Below are positions 46,044 to 58,184 of a DNA stretch of 64,000 nucleotides, piece by piece. A program made the position numbers and the translations under genes. This DNA is from Ursus arctos. Taxonomy: Eukaryota > Chordata > Mammalia > Carnivora > Ursidae. Location of the stretch: NCBI RefSeq assembly GCF_023065955.2, contig NW_026622985.1:76373931-76437930 (forward strand), given 5' to 3'. A model generated the notes under the pieces. The model was not told the origin of the DNA, made no database searches, and was given only the letters and a program-made list of their open reading frames with translations. Each line of letters opens with the position of its first letter. The first letter of the stretch is position 1.

Positions 46044-46489
46044 GAATTTTTAACTGACATTGAGTCTCACAGAGTTAAAGGAGCCTTAGGTGACAGAAGT
46101 ATCCTAGACATTTCCTCACTATACTCATTTGTGAATACTGATAAATATACCGGGATATTCAGTTTACATTCTAGGATCAACTGACTCTCAGAAATGCCAG
46201 ATTTTCTTCCCTGTACTAACAGGCAGAAATTGACCATTGAGGTTTTTCCATGAAATAGTCAACTTTTGGGAAAAGTCAAAGACACTAATGTTAACAACTA
46301 GAAGACCATTTATAAAAACTAAAAAAGAATAAACCACAAGTTTAAAAGGAGGCAGGCATTTTGAACTTTACCTACAAGCACATAGGAGGTTCATTTATCA
46401 ATTATATTAATCACCTTCTGATGCAGAGTTCAATAGGGAAGTGCCATTAAAAAAGAAATAATTGTACATTTGTAAAAATCCAGTAACTG
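46044..46489. other. Unassigned sequence
   Basis: Nothing recognised. Confidence 0.5.
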
Positions 46490-46612
46490 TGAGATGCAGG
46501 ATAGTTTAGGGGTTAAAGATACACTTTTTGGGATCAGATCTCTGGTTTAATCCCAGTGCTATCACCAATCTATGTGACCGTGAACAAGTTACTAGGCAGA
46601 AAATCACAGTAC
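46490..46612 (+). mobile_element. MIR, 5' part
   Basis: GATAGTTTAGGGGTTAAAGA, TTGGGATCAGATCTCTGGTT and CTATGTGACCGTGAACAAGT. The MIR is interrupted by an LTR and resumes at 47079. Confidence 0.85.
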
Positions 46613-47078
46613 GTACCTTATACTTTTAATAACCAGAATAATCTTCCCCTAGAAGATGCCCCATCCTAATCACTGATACCTGTGACTATATAACCTTACA
46701 TGACAAAAGCACTTTACAGTCGGGATTAAATCAAAGATATTGAGATGGGAAGATTATCCTGGATTATATAATCACAAGAGCCCTTATAAAAAGGAGGCAG
46801 GAGGGTCAGAGAAGGAGATGGGAAGAGCACAGCAGCAGTCAGAGTGATGCGAGTTCATAAGCCAAGGAATGTGGCAACTTCTAGGAACAGAAATAGGCAA
46901 GGGAAAGGATGCCCCCCTAGAGCCTCTAGAAGGAACCCAGGTCTGCTGACACCTTAAATTTAGCCCAGGGAAACTGATTTCTGATCTCCAGAACCGTAAG
47001 TTAATAAACTATGTTGTTTCAAGCCACTAAGTGTATGGTAATTTGTTTTAGCAGCAATTGGAAAATAATATACTACTT
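46613..47078 (+). mobile_element. MaLR-type LTR inserted in MIR
   Basis: GGGAAGATTATCCTGGATTA, ATAAGCCAAGGAATGTGGCA, GCCCCCCTAGAGCCTCTAGA and GGTAATTTGTTTTAGCAGCA. Same general type as the LTR at 21016. No internal genes. Confidence 0.7.
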
Positions 47079-47160
47079 TGTAGGATAACAGATGTAGTAA
47101 ATATATGTAAAGCATTTAGAATGGTACCCAGAACATGGTAAGTGCTATGTGCATCAGGTA
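47079..47160 (+). mobile_element. MIR, 3' part
   Basis: ATATGTAAAGCATTTAGAAT and GGTACCCAGAACATGGTAAG complete the MIR split by the LTR. Confidence 0.8.
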
Positions 47161-47530
47161 TTCCTAACATAAATCAGATTATTTCACTTCCATGCTTAAA
47201 AACCTGCTGTCTTCCCTAAATGCTGTGAATGAAATTAATTTGCTGAATTATATCTTCTAAAGTTTGTATGCTTCAATTCCTGCTGACTTCTCAAAACCTT
47301 TCATGCCACCCTCCACCTTACCCACCCCTGCCCAGCCACAGTGACCTTCTTTCAGTCCCGCTAAAAGCCAAATGCCTTTGAACCTCAGGATCTTCATAAA
47401 GGTTGTTCTCTTAAAATGGGGAGATTTTCCTTCATGCTTATGTCAGCTAAATCCTACTTACATGTCCAATCTATTGAAATAGCTGGCCTCGAAAAGGCCT
47501 TTCCTGAAAACAGAAACTCTCTCAGAATAT
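47161..47530 (+). mobile_element. L2 3' part
   Basis: AATCAGATTATTTCACTTCC, CACAGTGACCTTCTTTCAGT, TAAATCCTACTTACATGTCC and AAAAGGCCTTTCCTGAAAAC trace L2 in forward sense. Confidence 0.7.
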
Positions 47531-47539
47531 CCTATTCTT

Positions 47540-47737
47540 TTTTTTTTTTTAAGATTTTATTTATTTATTCAACAGAGATAGAGACAGCCAGCGAGAGAGG
47601 GAACACAAGCAGGGGGAGTGGGAGAGGAAGAAGCAGGCTCCCAGCGGAGGAACCTGACGTGGGGCTCGATCCCAGAACGCCGGGATCACGCTCTGAGCCA
47701 AAGGCAGATGCTTAACAACTGAGCCACCCAGGCGCCC
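47540..47737 (-). mobile_element. SINEC, young, full length, reversed
   Basis: Near-consensus body; reversed head ends CCACCCAGGCGCCCC. Exact 19-bp TSD ctcagaatatcctattctt is at 47521-47539 and 47738-47756. The 99- and 88-codon frames across it are SINE translations. Confidence 0.98.
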
Positions 47738-47756
47738 CTCAGAATATCCTATTCTT

Positions 47757-48655
47757 AATGGCCAATAAGCACACAGAAGATGCTCAGTGTTATTCATCAT
47801 GAGGGAAATGCAATCCCCAAACTGCAATAGAACACCACTAGATAATAACTGGGAGGGCTAAAATAGAAAAGACAGACAATAACAAGTGTCAAGCAAGGAT
47901 AGAGAAGAATTGGAACCTTCACATATTGTTGGTGGGATTATAAAATAGTGCAGCCACTTTGGAAAACAATTTGGCAGTATTTCAAAGTGTTAAACATAGA
48001 GTTATGTTTCGTAATGCATATAACGGTCGAATCACTATGATGTATGCCTGAAAATAATATACAATTGTATGTCAACTATCCTCCAATTAAAAAAAAATAA
48101 TAATGTGACCAATGATCCAGCAATTCTACGCCTAGGTAAATACACAAGAGAAATGAAAACATATGTGTATGCAAAAACCTGCCCATGAATGTTCACAGCA
48201 GCATTACTTGTAGCAGCCAAAAAGGGTTAACAACCCAAATGTCCATCAACTGATAAATGGATAAACAAATATGATCTACTCATACAATGGAATATTATTC
48301 AGCAATAAAAATGAACAAAGTACTGATATATACTACAACATAAATGAACCTTGAAAACATTACACTAAGTGAGAGAAGCCAGTAACAGAGACAGCATATG
48401 GTATAGTTCATTTACATGAAATACCCAGAGTAGACATCCATCAAGGCACAAAGTTGATCAGTAGTTGCCAGGGGACGGGGGGAGTGGGGACTGGGAAGTG
48501 ACTGATAATGGGTACTGGAGTTTCTTTTTGGGGATGCCAAAAATGTTCTCGAATTCTGCTGATGTTTGCAAAACTCTGTGACTATACTAAAAAATATTGC
48601 ATTGTATATATTAAAAAGGTAAAACTCATAGTATGGGAATTATATCTCCAAAAAA
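47757..48655 (+). mobile_element. L1M 3' end
   Basis: GGCCAATAAGCACACAGAAG, GGAACCTTCACATATTGTTG, ATGGAATATTATTCAGCAAT, then GTTGCCAGGGGACGGGG in the 3' UTR, ending GGAATTATATCTCCAAAAAA. A short second L1 end is inserted inside at about 48010-48105. Confidence 0.9.
48010..48105 (+). mobile_element. Tiny carnivore L1 3' end inside the older L1
   Basis: CATATAACGGTCGAATCACT, ATGCCTGAAAATAATATACA and TGTCAACTATCCTCCAATTA with an A-rich tail interrupt the older L1 between AAACATAGAGTTA and GATCCAGCAATTCTACGCC. Only about 85 bases of L1 3' UTR were copied. Confidence 0.75.
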
Positions 48656-48660
48656 CTGTT

Positions 48661-49459
48661 ATTTTTTTTCAGATTTAAAGAATACTGCATTCTGTATCAT
48701 GGTAGCAATTACCATAATTTGAAATCACTTAAGTTCTAAAAAGCCAGAAACATATCTGGTTTTTCTTCGTCGCTGTGTTGTACTCCCTCTGCCTCTTATC
48801 ATGCCAAGTATGTGGGAAATGTTCAATATTTGCTGAGGAAGTGAAAAGGATTCTGATGGATATGTGTCAATGACAACAGCAATGATGATGACATACAGAA
48901 AGCAGCCATCAGTTTGTGCCTAAACAAGGCAACTAAAGCTAACCTTGAAAACCAGTTCTGTTTCTACTTTTTTTTTTTTAATCAAGTTCACTTGCTGTTA
49001 CCTGACTCTTACAGCAACCAAGATGATTCACAATGTTCATTTTTAAACTAGCTTCAGAGAAGCAAAGAACATCATTCTTGGTCAGAGAATAATTTGAGGC
49101 ATCACCATCCTCATGATGCCATTGATGAGTACATTAGAGCCTCAATCTTCTGACACGTGTCCTTTCTTACAGAACACAGACATGGCTGGGTCTTTGCTGG
49201 TCATCAAGATATCCTTTGTCTTTTCTCATGTTTACTCATTACACGTGTTTCATGCACTTCTTCTCCACCTGATAAAAATATAAAAACTAAAACCACAAAA
49301 TATGCCCTCAAGAAATCAAAAAATGTCATAGGGAGACAGACAGAGAATTGAGATCAGTTTTGTGATAGAGTGTCCTACTGGAATGTGGAGGGAAACACCG
49401 TAAGAGAGAAACGCATTGGTAGTTTTGCCACATCTGCCATGTGATTCCAACCAAGCACA
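48661..49459. other. Unassigned sequence
   Basis: Nothing recognised. Confidence 0.5.
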
Positions 49460-50600
49460 ATATCCAATACCATTCATTTATGATTTAAGACATTTTTGTA
49501 AAGTCCTACTATTTGCCAGGTGCTGTTCTGCTGGGGATATGGCAACAAAGAAAAATAACAAAAATTCCTGCCCCCGTTGAGTTTACACCACAGTAGTGGA
49601 AAGTAAGTCAAAAAAGGTAAGTAAAATAAACAGTATTCCAGATGATGATAAATGCTAAGGAAGAAATTTAGCAGGAGTGAGATGTAGGGAGGGTGGGCAT
49701 ACAAATTTGAATGGATGGTCAGAAAAAACTTCAAAGAGAAGGGGATATTCAGTGGGCAAAAACCTGAAGAAAGTGAGCTGGTGGGCGTGGTGAACTAGCT
49801 GGGGGAGCACTCTAGGCAGAGAAAAAGAAAACAACCAGAACAAAGTCCTGAGTGTGTTGAAGGAACATCAAAAAGACCCAGGTGACAAGTGTAAAGTGAG
49901 CAAGAGGGAGCTAAGTAGGGGAATAGGGTGCAAAAGTTAAGGACGGGATTCAATCCTACAGGATACTCACTTTTACTTTAAAGAAGATAGGAAGCACCGG
50001 AACATTTCAAAGAGTGAGTAGATCTGTTACCTTTCTGTTACTTTGTAACAGATCATACTGCTGTGCTGAAAATAGGTGTATGGAGGAGGGAACATAATGA
50101 GGGTTGAAGCAGGGAGACACTGTTGGGAAGCCGTTGCAATGATCCAGGTGGGTTATGATCCAGGTGACTTGGAGCAGGGTGATAGCAATAGAAGTGATAT
50201 AAAGTGATGAGGTTTGGGATGTAATGTGAAGCTGGATCCAAGGGGATTTGCTGATTGAGTGGATGGGGAGGTTACTGGTCATCTTAACAAGACAAATTTT
50301 AGGGGCATGTAAAATGCCTGTTTACAGCAGGTTTAAGAGAGATGAAGAGCAAAGGCGTTGGACACAGATTATAGACAATACTTCTGAACCGTCCTGTTTT
50401 AAAATGACAGTAGATGGAGAGGAAGTGGGGTCAAGAGAAGGTTATTTGTTTTTTAACAAGGAGAAATAATAGCATTTTTTATATTGATGGGAGTGATGTA
50501 GCAGAGTGGGAAAACTAATATGAGAGAAAAGGATAGTCAAAGCAACTGAGTAGATGAGAGAGGATGGGAGCCAGTGCCTAACAGAAACAGTTGTTCCATT
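49460..50600 (-). mobile_element. L2, reversed, longest copy in the window
   Basis: TACTATTTGCCAGGTGCTGT, GCCCCCGTTGAGTTTACACC, CAGAACAAAGTCCTGAGTGT, then GTTGCAATGATCCAGGTGGG and ATGCCTGTTTACAGCAGG follow reversed L2 3' UTR and ORF2 for over 1 kb. The right edge is unclear. An inverted repeat (gatctgttac at 50021-50030 with gtaacagatc at 50045-50054) lies inside it. Confidence 0.75.
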
Positions 50601-52541
50601 AGGAGCATCGACAGTGAATCCACAGTCATGAAGACAGAAGGTAGAGGCTGTGATAATCTAGGTGAGTAGAAAGGGTCTTATAGTCTTGGAAAGTTGTCTT
50701 CTTTTTTTGCCCTGTTAACTCATGAAATAGAAAGCAAGGTTTTCAAAAGAGAGTGAGGGTGGTGGAAGCAAAGTTGGCCATGTGGGGGAAAAGGTGAGGG
50801 TAGAAAGTAGTCAGTCATCTAGGAGAGAGAGAAAGAGAACTCAAATATCCAGGTGTAAGTGTGGGAGCGACTAAGGTTGTGTGAAGGACATTACTGATGG
50901 ACAGGAAGTCAAGGAAACAAGAGGCCAGAATATCATATATAGATATACTGAAATCAGTTAACAAGAATCATAATAGGGGAAAAAAGACAAAAAGACAGTA
51001 AGCTAGAGCTGAAATCTTCAAGTTTTACTAAACTGTTTGGCTTAAGTTTAAGCTTCTGTTTTCATTTTTATTGAACACTCAGTCACAGCTTCAAAAATGT
51101 TTATCTTTTACCAATTATTTCCTCACTTTCTTTTATCTTCCTTTAAACAATTAAGAATGGGAATTTACAGCTAGCCTGTAACTAGTATGTCTATGTGAAT
51201 TTTTAAAATTATAAAGCGCATAGTGAATATAAGCATATACCTACAATGAATCCAAACTTGAAATAGTCACTCAATGATTTATACCTAGAAAAGAAAATTT
51301 TCTACTGGGTAGAAGAGAAAAAAATACCAATTTTATTTATTTGATACATAGTTTTAGATAAAAGAATGTTTTAAAAAGGTGTGGCTGATAATGTGTACAA
51401 ATTTAAAATGTTGCAATGACTGAGTTCAATGACTCTAGCTGGTGATGTCTAGCCAGAGAAGAATGTTAAGCGAAACAGTCAAAAAATAATCATAAGTGAA
51501 ATTCATCACAGATCCATCACTTCACATTCATCCATTAATCTTCAGCAAGATGCCAACTGTGAATCACATGAATTTCTGGATGTGAGAGGGCATCATCTAT
51601 AATCCCCAGTGTTAATAGAAAACCGTCAGACCCATGCTCAGTTGCCTACTGGTGATGGTCATTGATCTGTTCTTATAGAAAGACAAAGACTTATGAATTT
51701 TGGACACCGTTTTAAAGCAGGTTTCTACATGCTGCCCCATCAGTCACCTGCAGAATATTAATCAAACTCTAGCTATTTTTAGTTTCAGATGGTTCAGTCC
51801 TTTCCAGACTGGATACTGGGGAAGTGATATGTAAGATTAATGAGGGACCTAAGTTGATATTGAAAGGCTAAAAGCTACACAGCAGAACAGGGATCCGATT
51901 AGTTTGGGCTGTATCTCAAGTTGTAAGCCTATTCCCTCACATGAGAAACACAAACCAAATACAGTAGTATTTATTAACATTTGAGGACCTCAGTGACTAA
52001 AAGAAGTCAAATACCTTCGTTGTAAGTGATCTCAAATTAAAGCATGGAAAATTGTACATACTGTGAAATTTCCAGCACTCATTTTTAGTTTGTACATAGC
52101 AATCACTCCAAATTTGTTTAAAGGTAAGTACTTTCATTTGCTATTTTTAGACAAAGAAATTTAATGTGAAAGAACGTGAAGGCCATTTTAGCATATAGAT
52201 ATTAAAAGAACCAAGTAAAAATTCAACTTAAGGAAAAACAAGAGATTTGAGGAAAAGAAGTTTGACGAACAAAATAAATATGTGTGAATGGGTGAGGACA
52301 GGCACAGAGTGGTTTACAAAATTTAGAACAGCATGACCCACTACCAGTCCTTGCCATCTGCACTACAGAAAAAGAAAAAATCCATAAAGAAAATCACCCG
52401 ACGTTCTAACAAAATCTCAGTAAAATTGCTGCAGTAAATAAAGTGACCGTCATGAATAATACATTTCTCCAGTTGTGTATGAGAAGGCTGAAGTCATCTC
52501 ATGAGTGTTAAATGATGTTATACATTTGTGGTTAAGCAACC
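50601..52541. other. Unassigned sequence
   Basis: The first 300 bp are purine-rich and may be an L2 continuation. Beyond about 50900 nothing is recognised. Confidence 0.4.
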
Positions 52542-52889
52542 TGTCTTAGTCCGTTTGGGCAGCTATAACAAATTACCATAGACTGGGTTTGCTTAAACCA
52601 CATTAATTCTCACAGTTCTGGAGGATGCAAGTCTGAGATCACAGTGCCAGTATGACCAGGTTGTGGTGAGGGCTCTCACTTGGGTTGCAGAGAACTGGTA
52701 TCTCGTTGCATCCTAACGTGGTAGAAAGGTGAGTGAGCTAGCTCTCTGGCCTCATCTTATCAGGGCATAATTCCATTCATGAGGTCTCCTTCTTTATCAC
52801 TTAATTATCTCTCAAAGGCCCTACCCCCAAATGGCATCACAATGGGGATTAGATTTCAATCTACGGACACAAACCTTCAGTCCATAACA
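52542..52889 (-). mobile_element. MaLR LTR (MLT1/MST type), reversed
   Basis: TGTCTTAGTCCGTTTGGGCA, TAACAAATTACCATAGACTG, CTCACAGTTCTGGAGGATGC, and the end CCTTCAGTCCATAACA. A solo LTR bounded by TG and CA. Confidence 0.85.
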
Positions 52890-53639
52890 TAGCTGTTGAC
52901 TCATGAGAAAAATAGGGGCAAAGATGTATTGGAACCAAAGAGAAAATCAGAATAAAAGTAAGAATTAGAACAAAGCCTCTGGAGCAAGAGCGTTGATGTT
53001 TATGATTCCATATAGCAGATGAAGAACTAAGTGAGCCAAGAAGAAACTGGTAGAAGAACTGGTTCTGGAATTTGACCCTGGGTTGAAGGATAAGGAAAGA
53101 ACTGATTACGTTGCTCTTCATGTAGAATCCAGGGTGAGGAGCAACTACTTCAGTTTTGTCTTGTTTTGCTTTTTATTGAAGCTGAGCTTAGAGGTGCAGA
53201 GATAATAATATTATTTTAAATTGGCTGTTATACTTAAAATCCAGTCAGAAAAGGGCCTTAATTTTCCACCAAACACTGGTAGTTAAGAGAAACAGACAAG
53301 TTGAACAGAGAAAGAAACATATAATAATCAGTAATTCAGAAATCGAGTTGATCTTTGCAACAGTGCTATCAGTCTATATGCTTGCCTACTTGTATACACT
53401 TTGAATTCTAACATTTTCCCACTCATTCTCTCCTACTCATGAAAGGCTAAATATATGACCTTCTGAAGACACTCCTGGGTGGTTGGTGAGAGGAGTTGAG
53501 GTGGAATATGAAAAATTACTATTGAGTCAACATATTGTCCAACTGCCTGTGCTGTCCCTCAAAATTTCCTAGTATCATCATTCTGGATACATGATGTAAT
53601 TATAGTTCCTTATCTCTTTGAGGTTAGGAATGACTATAT
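52890..53639. other. Unassigned sequence
   Basis: Nothing recognised; an 86-codon minus frame at 52861 overlaps the LTR end and is accidental. Confidence 0.45.
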
Positions 53640-53930
53640 GATTTTTTTTTTAATAGAATGCAGGTGGAGGTGATATGTGTCACCTCTGGGTGAGAGCATT
53701 TAATTGCCATTGGAGACTTTTCAGAATTCTCTTCCTTGGCTCCTGCAATCATGGGAGCATATGCCGATATTGAGATGCAAAGCTGAGCTATCATGTGGAG
53801 GACAGGTGCCTGGAAGGTTACCCGAGGTACAGTACACTCTGTTTGAACAAGATTTAAACCTTTGTTTTTAGGCCACTGACATTGGGAGTTGTTTATTACT
53901 GCACGATATCCAGACTAATATAAGCCAACT
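53640..53930 (+). mobile_element. Probable LTR 3' part (ERVL/MaLR-like)
   Basis: CACCTCTGGGTGAGAGCATT, AATCATGGGAGCATATGCCG, GGCCACTGACATTGGGAGTT and ATATCCAGACTAATATAAG recall a mammalian LTR ending in CCTGACTAATA. The family is not certain. Confidence 0.4.
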
Positions 53931-54907
53931 TCCCCAAAGACTCAGAATAAACCAAAGAAACACCTTAACTCTTTGGTATCAGAGCTGGCAGACAAGAATG
54001 TTGGCAGGTAGCTTTTTTTATGTTAGACGACTCATTTGCAACTCTATCACTGAAGTTTACTAGATTGCCTTTTAGTACTTTTTATTAAAACACAACCCTC
54101 AGCGCAAGTATATACTGAAAATTGTGTGCCAAATGAAGTTAATTAGGAAACAACTACTCTATTGACTGCATCCCACATACCGCTCACTTCTACTTGCTAG
54201 GCTTCCTTTGAATTGCAAATTCTTTAAAGGAATGCCGAGAGTTAGCCTAAGACCCTAAGATTTCTTCCACATCTTTTAATTTAGATGTAAAATAGGACTG
54301 TATTTTATTTCTAGCCTTCTATTCATTTCATAGGACTTCTTTCTAAATACTTTTGCAATAGATCTGGGTCAGAAAGATAAATGAGCAAGGTAGTAAGTAT
54401 TTTCAGTTTTGTGGACTCCCTGATTTCTTTTGCAACTTCTCAATTTTGGCTTTGTAGCAGGAAAGCTTCCACAGACAATACAACAAATCACAATGTGCCT
54501 AATCACAAAAATTAACAATGGGCTGGTTTTGGCCCACAGGTAACAGTTGCCGTATCTTGCTTTAGGTGTTATTTCCATTTAGTCACATCCCTATAATTCC
54601 ATATTATCTGCTATTATTATAGCTTATTTTGGGACTATATCAATTAAATCGCCATGCCATCTGACAACTCCTCTGATATTCTACACAATCATGAAATAAA
54701 ATACGTACCCTATTTATGCTCTAGGCTTAATATGCTTTTTTAAAAAATAGTTTCTTACGATACTAGTTCTGGAAGGCTAGATGCAAAAAAAAGAAATTAA
54801 ATGTTCTATCTTTGTAGGATATTCATTAGCCCATTTTTGCCCAATATTATATTTTAAATGGACTGCTTTTATGGAAATATTTATTTTTTGCTTCAAACAA
54901 ATACCAG
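53931..54907. other. Unassigned AT-rich sequence
   Basis: Nothing recognised. Confidence 0.5.
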
Positions 54908-54950
54908 GAGATAAAAATCTTGGTGAGATAAAAATCTTGGTGAGATAAAA
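54908..54950 (+). repeat. 17-bp tandem repeat, 2.5 copies
   Basis: Unit gagataaaaatcttggt starts at 54908, 54925 and 54942; the third copy is partial. Confidence 0.95.
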
Positions 54951-55197
54951 GAAAGGAAGAGATGATAGTAGCCACTGCAGAACAGAATGGATCTGTAAAA
55001 TTGTTTTCAGAAAATGAAATCATGACTGACATGATCTAACATCTCTCCCTCAGGAAAACACTAGCCCATACCAATTCAGGTCTGTGTTTATTAGTTCAAA
55101 ATAAAACATATCTGAAATAGCTACATACTTGAAAATCCTAGAATGTAAACAAAATAGTCTTTTTCATTTCAATCTCATGTTAATTTCTTTTAATGCA

Positions 55198-55245
55198 ACA
55201 CATATAGATATATATGTATGTATATACATATATATCTATATGTGT
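55198..55245. repeat. Perfect 48-bp AT-rich palindrome
   Basis: Two 22-bp arms (55198-55219 and 55224-55245) are exact reverse complements around a 4-base centre gtat. The left arm starts acacatatagatatata. It covers the last three bases of the left TSD and the tail of a reversed L1. Confidence 0.95.
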
Positions 55246-55496
55246 GTATATGTATGTTTTTATTGAAATTCCAGTTAACATACAGTGTAATATTAGTGTC
55301 AGGTGTACAATACAGTGATTCAACACTTCCACACAACACCCTGTGCTCATCACAGCAAGTGCACTCCTTAATCCCCATCATCTGTTTCACCCACCCCCCA
55401 CCCACCTCCCCTCTGGTAACCATCAGTTTGTTCTCTATAGTTAAGAGTCTGTTTCTTGGTTTGCCTCCCTTTCTTTCTTTCTTTTTTTTTTCCCCC
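55201..55496 (-). mobile_element. Young 5'-truncated carnivore L1, reversed
   Basis: AGGTGTACAATACAGTGATT, TCATCACAGCAAGTGCACTC, CTCTGGTAACCATCAGTTTG and TTAAGAGTCTGTTTCTTGGT are the reversed L1 3' UTR. TSD tttta(a/g)tgcaaca is at 55188-55200 and 55497-55509 with one mismatch. The A tail is now a TATA/CATA microsatellite. Confidence 0.92.
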
Positions 55497-55509
55497 TTTT
55501 AGTGCAACA

Positions 55510-56114
55510 TATTTTGAATTACTGGGCCAAAGAAGCAAACAAGGAAGCTAGCTACAGCAAATGAATTCAAGCACAAAGTTATTTAAAGAGATGAATTATC
55601 ATAAGACCCAAGGCTATTTTTGTTTCCCGCTTCAAACAGCATGTGTATGGAGGGAAAAGATATATGTATGACACAGTAGTGCAGTGTCTCAATGAGCACA
55701 CTAGAACACTAATTAAAATCAATTTTATCGGCTTATAAAAGATACATGAATGAACTTTGTCTTTTAATGTACTTGGTTCGTTTGTTCCTATATAAACCCC
55801 TGAATATACCCGTCAGTTGGTTTCTAAAGAAACTGGGATAAGTTCTCCACTTGACTGCTTCATTGCTCACTTAGGATATAACCAAGGACAAGACCTTCTT
55901 CAAAGGGAGGAAAATAGATTGATGCAGACCGGAATGGCTCAAGCATGAAATGGATTGTAATGTGCCCCTGTGTCCCAACCAAAAGTGGAAGCACTTCTGT
56001 GCTCAGGATGCTTTCCTGCAGTGTAGGTGCCACAGAGCTGGAGATGTCACCGAGCGCGAGCAGCGCTGAATACCGAAAACAGACCGGCAACAGATCTGTA
56101 CATAGACAGACTTT
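55510..56114. other. Unassigned sequence with a CpG-bearing patch
   Basis: 55920-56110 is less AT-rich than its neighbours and has clustered CpG (for example CACCGAGCGCGAGCAGCGCT near 56047). It also has opposite open frames of 90 (minus) and 67 (plus) codons. No protein family is recognised. Confidence 0.4.
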
Positions 56115-56220
56115 GGCTGAAAGCTGGCTCACCTACTATGAACTGTAGGAGCTTGTGCAGGTTATTTAATCATTAAAAGTTTTGGCTCTCTCAACTATTA
56201 GGTGGAGCTATATTAACTAC
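56115..56220 (+). mobile_element. MIR middle part
   Basis: GCTGGCTCACCTACTATGAA and GAGCTTGTGCAGGTTATTTA, then GGCTCTCTCAACTATTAGG. Confidence 0.6.
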
Positions 56221-57596
56221 CAATATTTGGCTATTTTTAATCTACAAAATTGGCAATTTCATGATTCATCATCAGCATCTACACCATTCTATGGCTGTGA
56301 TTAAATAAAATGTTTCTAGAAACTTAAAGGTACAGTATAAATGCATTTATAATATTTTTTTACTTCCTCTAAGAAAAATGATTGATTAGCAGGTATTATT
56401 TAATAATAGTTGCAATTCATTTTAATTAATTGATTTATATCACAAATTAATAATTGGTAAGTTCATATTTGTCATTACAGAAATATAAATTGTATTCTAG
56501 AATAATTTATTTGTGTACATACTCTGTGGTCCTGGGATCCTAAAGTTTACTTCATCATTGGTAGAGCCTTTGCCAATAGTCATGTCATTAGGTTAGACAT
56601 GGTCTATGCAATAACATGCTCTCCTGATATAGTCTTAAGACACCTGTTTTATACCTTTCTTATTCCAGGTTAGTATGCATTTGTAAAGTTAATTTAATGA
56701 TACTGGCAAGCTCTGTCAAGATGATTTCACTTGTGAACTCCATCTGCATGAATAAACCTCCAGGTATAGAGCAGAGCTCCATTATTAATTGAAATGGGAT
56801 CTGTATCTTACACATACATTCAGATCCAGCCAAGCCCACTTGTACAACACTGAGATGCTCAGAAGGTATTTGCTTTAGAAAAACACATTCATAAAGTTAC
56901 TTAACTCTTTAGTTGAGGGCATATTTGCAGCATTTTATAAAACCTGGGCATTTTGGTCAAGTATCCATTTGATATAGCTTAAGTTTGAATTAATCCAAGG
57001 TGAAGAGTTGAGTGTTCATATGGGGTGAAGATTGAAGCAGGACAGCAGAAAATGGTCACTAAGTCTCTAGGGTAATTAAGGAATCTCTAATGGGTAGTTT
57101 TAGAACTGAAGAAACAAACAACAATCTATAATTAATAATGAGATGTGACAGATTTGCTGATAATGTTTATAATTACTATGAAACCACAAAAGGCACTTGA
57201 CTCCCATTGGAATGTAGCAAGTGCTTTGGGGTTGCAATGCATCTCCTACTTAAATTTCTCAAAATGGTTTTTAGATACTCTATTAGGTTAAAAATCCTCA
57301 AGAAAACCATTTACAGTCAGAAGGACACGTCACCCTTCGCCTCCTTTATATCTGGAGTTTACTGAAGGTGACATCAGTGGGAGAGGCTATACACCTCCAT
57401 GGTTTCAATCATACTCTGCAAACTAGAGAATGCTAAATATTTTATTACTCTTTCATTATCAATTATGTCACAGGTTGAAGACTGTTCTGGAAATAACAAT
57501 ATATAACCTGAACACTGGTGAATTTTCTGAAGATTCAAGATCCATTGGAAACTAGTCTGAAAAATCTTGGCCAGATTTTAGAAGAAGGCAAATGTT
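56221..57596. other. Unassigned AT-rich sequence
   Basis: About 1.4 kb with nothing recognised. Confidence 0.45.
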
Positions 57597-57780
57597 GGGT
57601 CACATGGGTGGCTCGCGTCTGCCTTCAGCTCAGGTCATGATCCCAGGGTCCTGGGATCAAGCCCAGCATTGGGCTCTCTGCTCAGCAGTGAGTCTGCTTC
57701 TCCCTCTCACTCTCCCTCTGTACTCTCTCTTTCTTTCTTTCTCCAATAAATAAATAAAATCTTTAGAAAAAGAGTTTATA
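57597..57780 (+). mobile_element. SINEC with a small head deletion
   Basis: GGGTCACATGGGTGGCTCGC runs directly into GTCTGCCTTCAGCTCAGG, so about 12 bases after the A-box are missing. Flanks agaaggcaaatgtt and agaagacgacaaatgtt are a worn TSD. Confidence 0.93.
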
Positions 57781-57798
57781 TAGAAGACGACAAATGTT

Positions 57799-58184
57799 CA
57801 TTGACAAAATTTTTCATCAGATAGCCTCTTCTTGTGTCCTTGTGAGCTTTGCCCACTTTCTATAGTCCCACGGCCCTTCTCATGCCTTAATCAGCCATTG
57901 TCCGGAATACAGAATAGGTTACTTTCGTATCCAGTTTTAATTTTACAGATTATTTTACAATTATTTTATAGTGTACAATAATGATAGCTAATAGAATAAC
58001 ACTCACTATTGGTAATAATTACATTTTATCTTCAAGAGAAAGTCCAAAAGAGTCACTAATGCTGTACATTTTAAGTATCCTAATACTGATAGAAGATATT
58101 TACTGGTAGATACCTTGAGAAATTCTCAAAGCACCCTAGTGACATGGTCTCATATTTCTGCCTTACGTAACACCACTCCTGTTA
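57799..58184. other. Unassigned sequence
   Basis: Nothing recognised. Confidence 0.5.

Noticed and set aside
50021..50054. 10-bp inverted repeat with 14-base loop
   Set aside because: Inside decayed L2; about the size expected by chance in a 64-kb scan.
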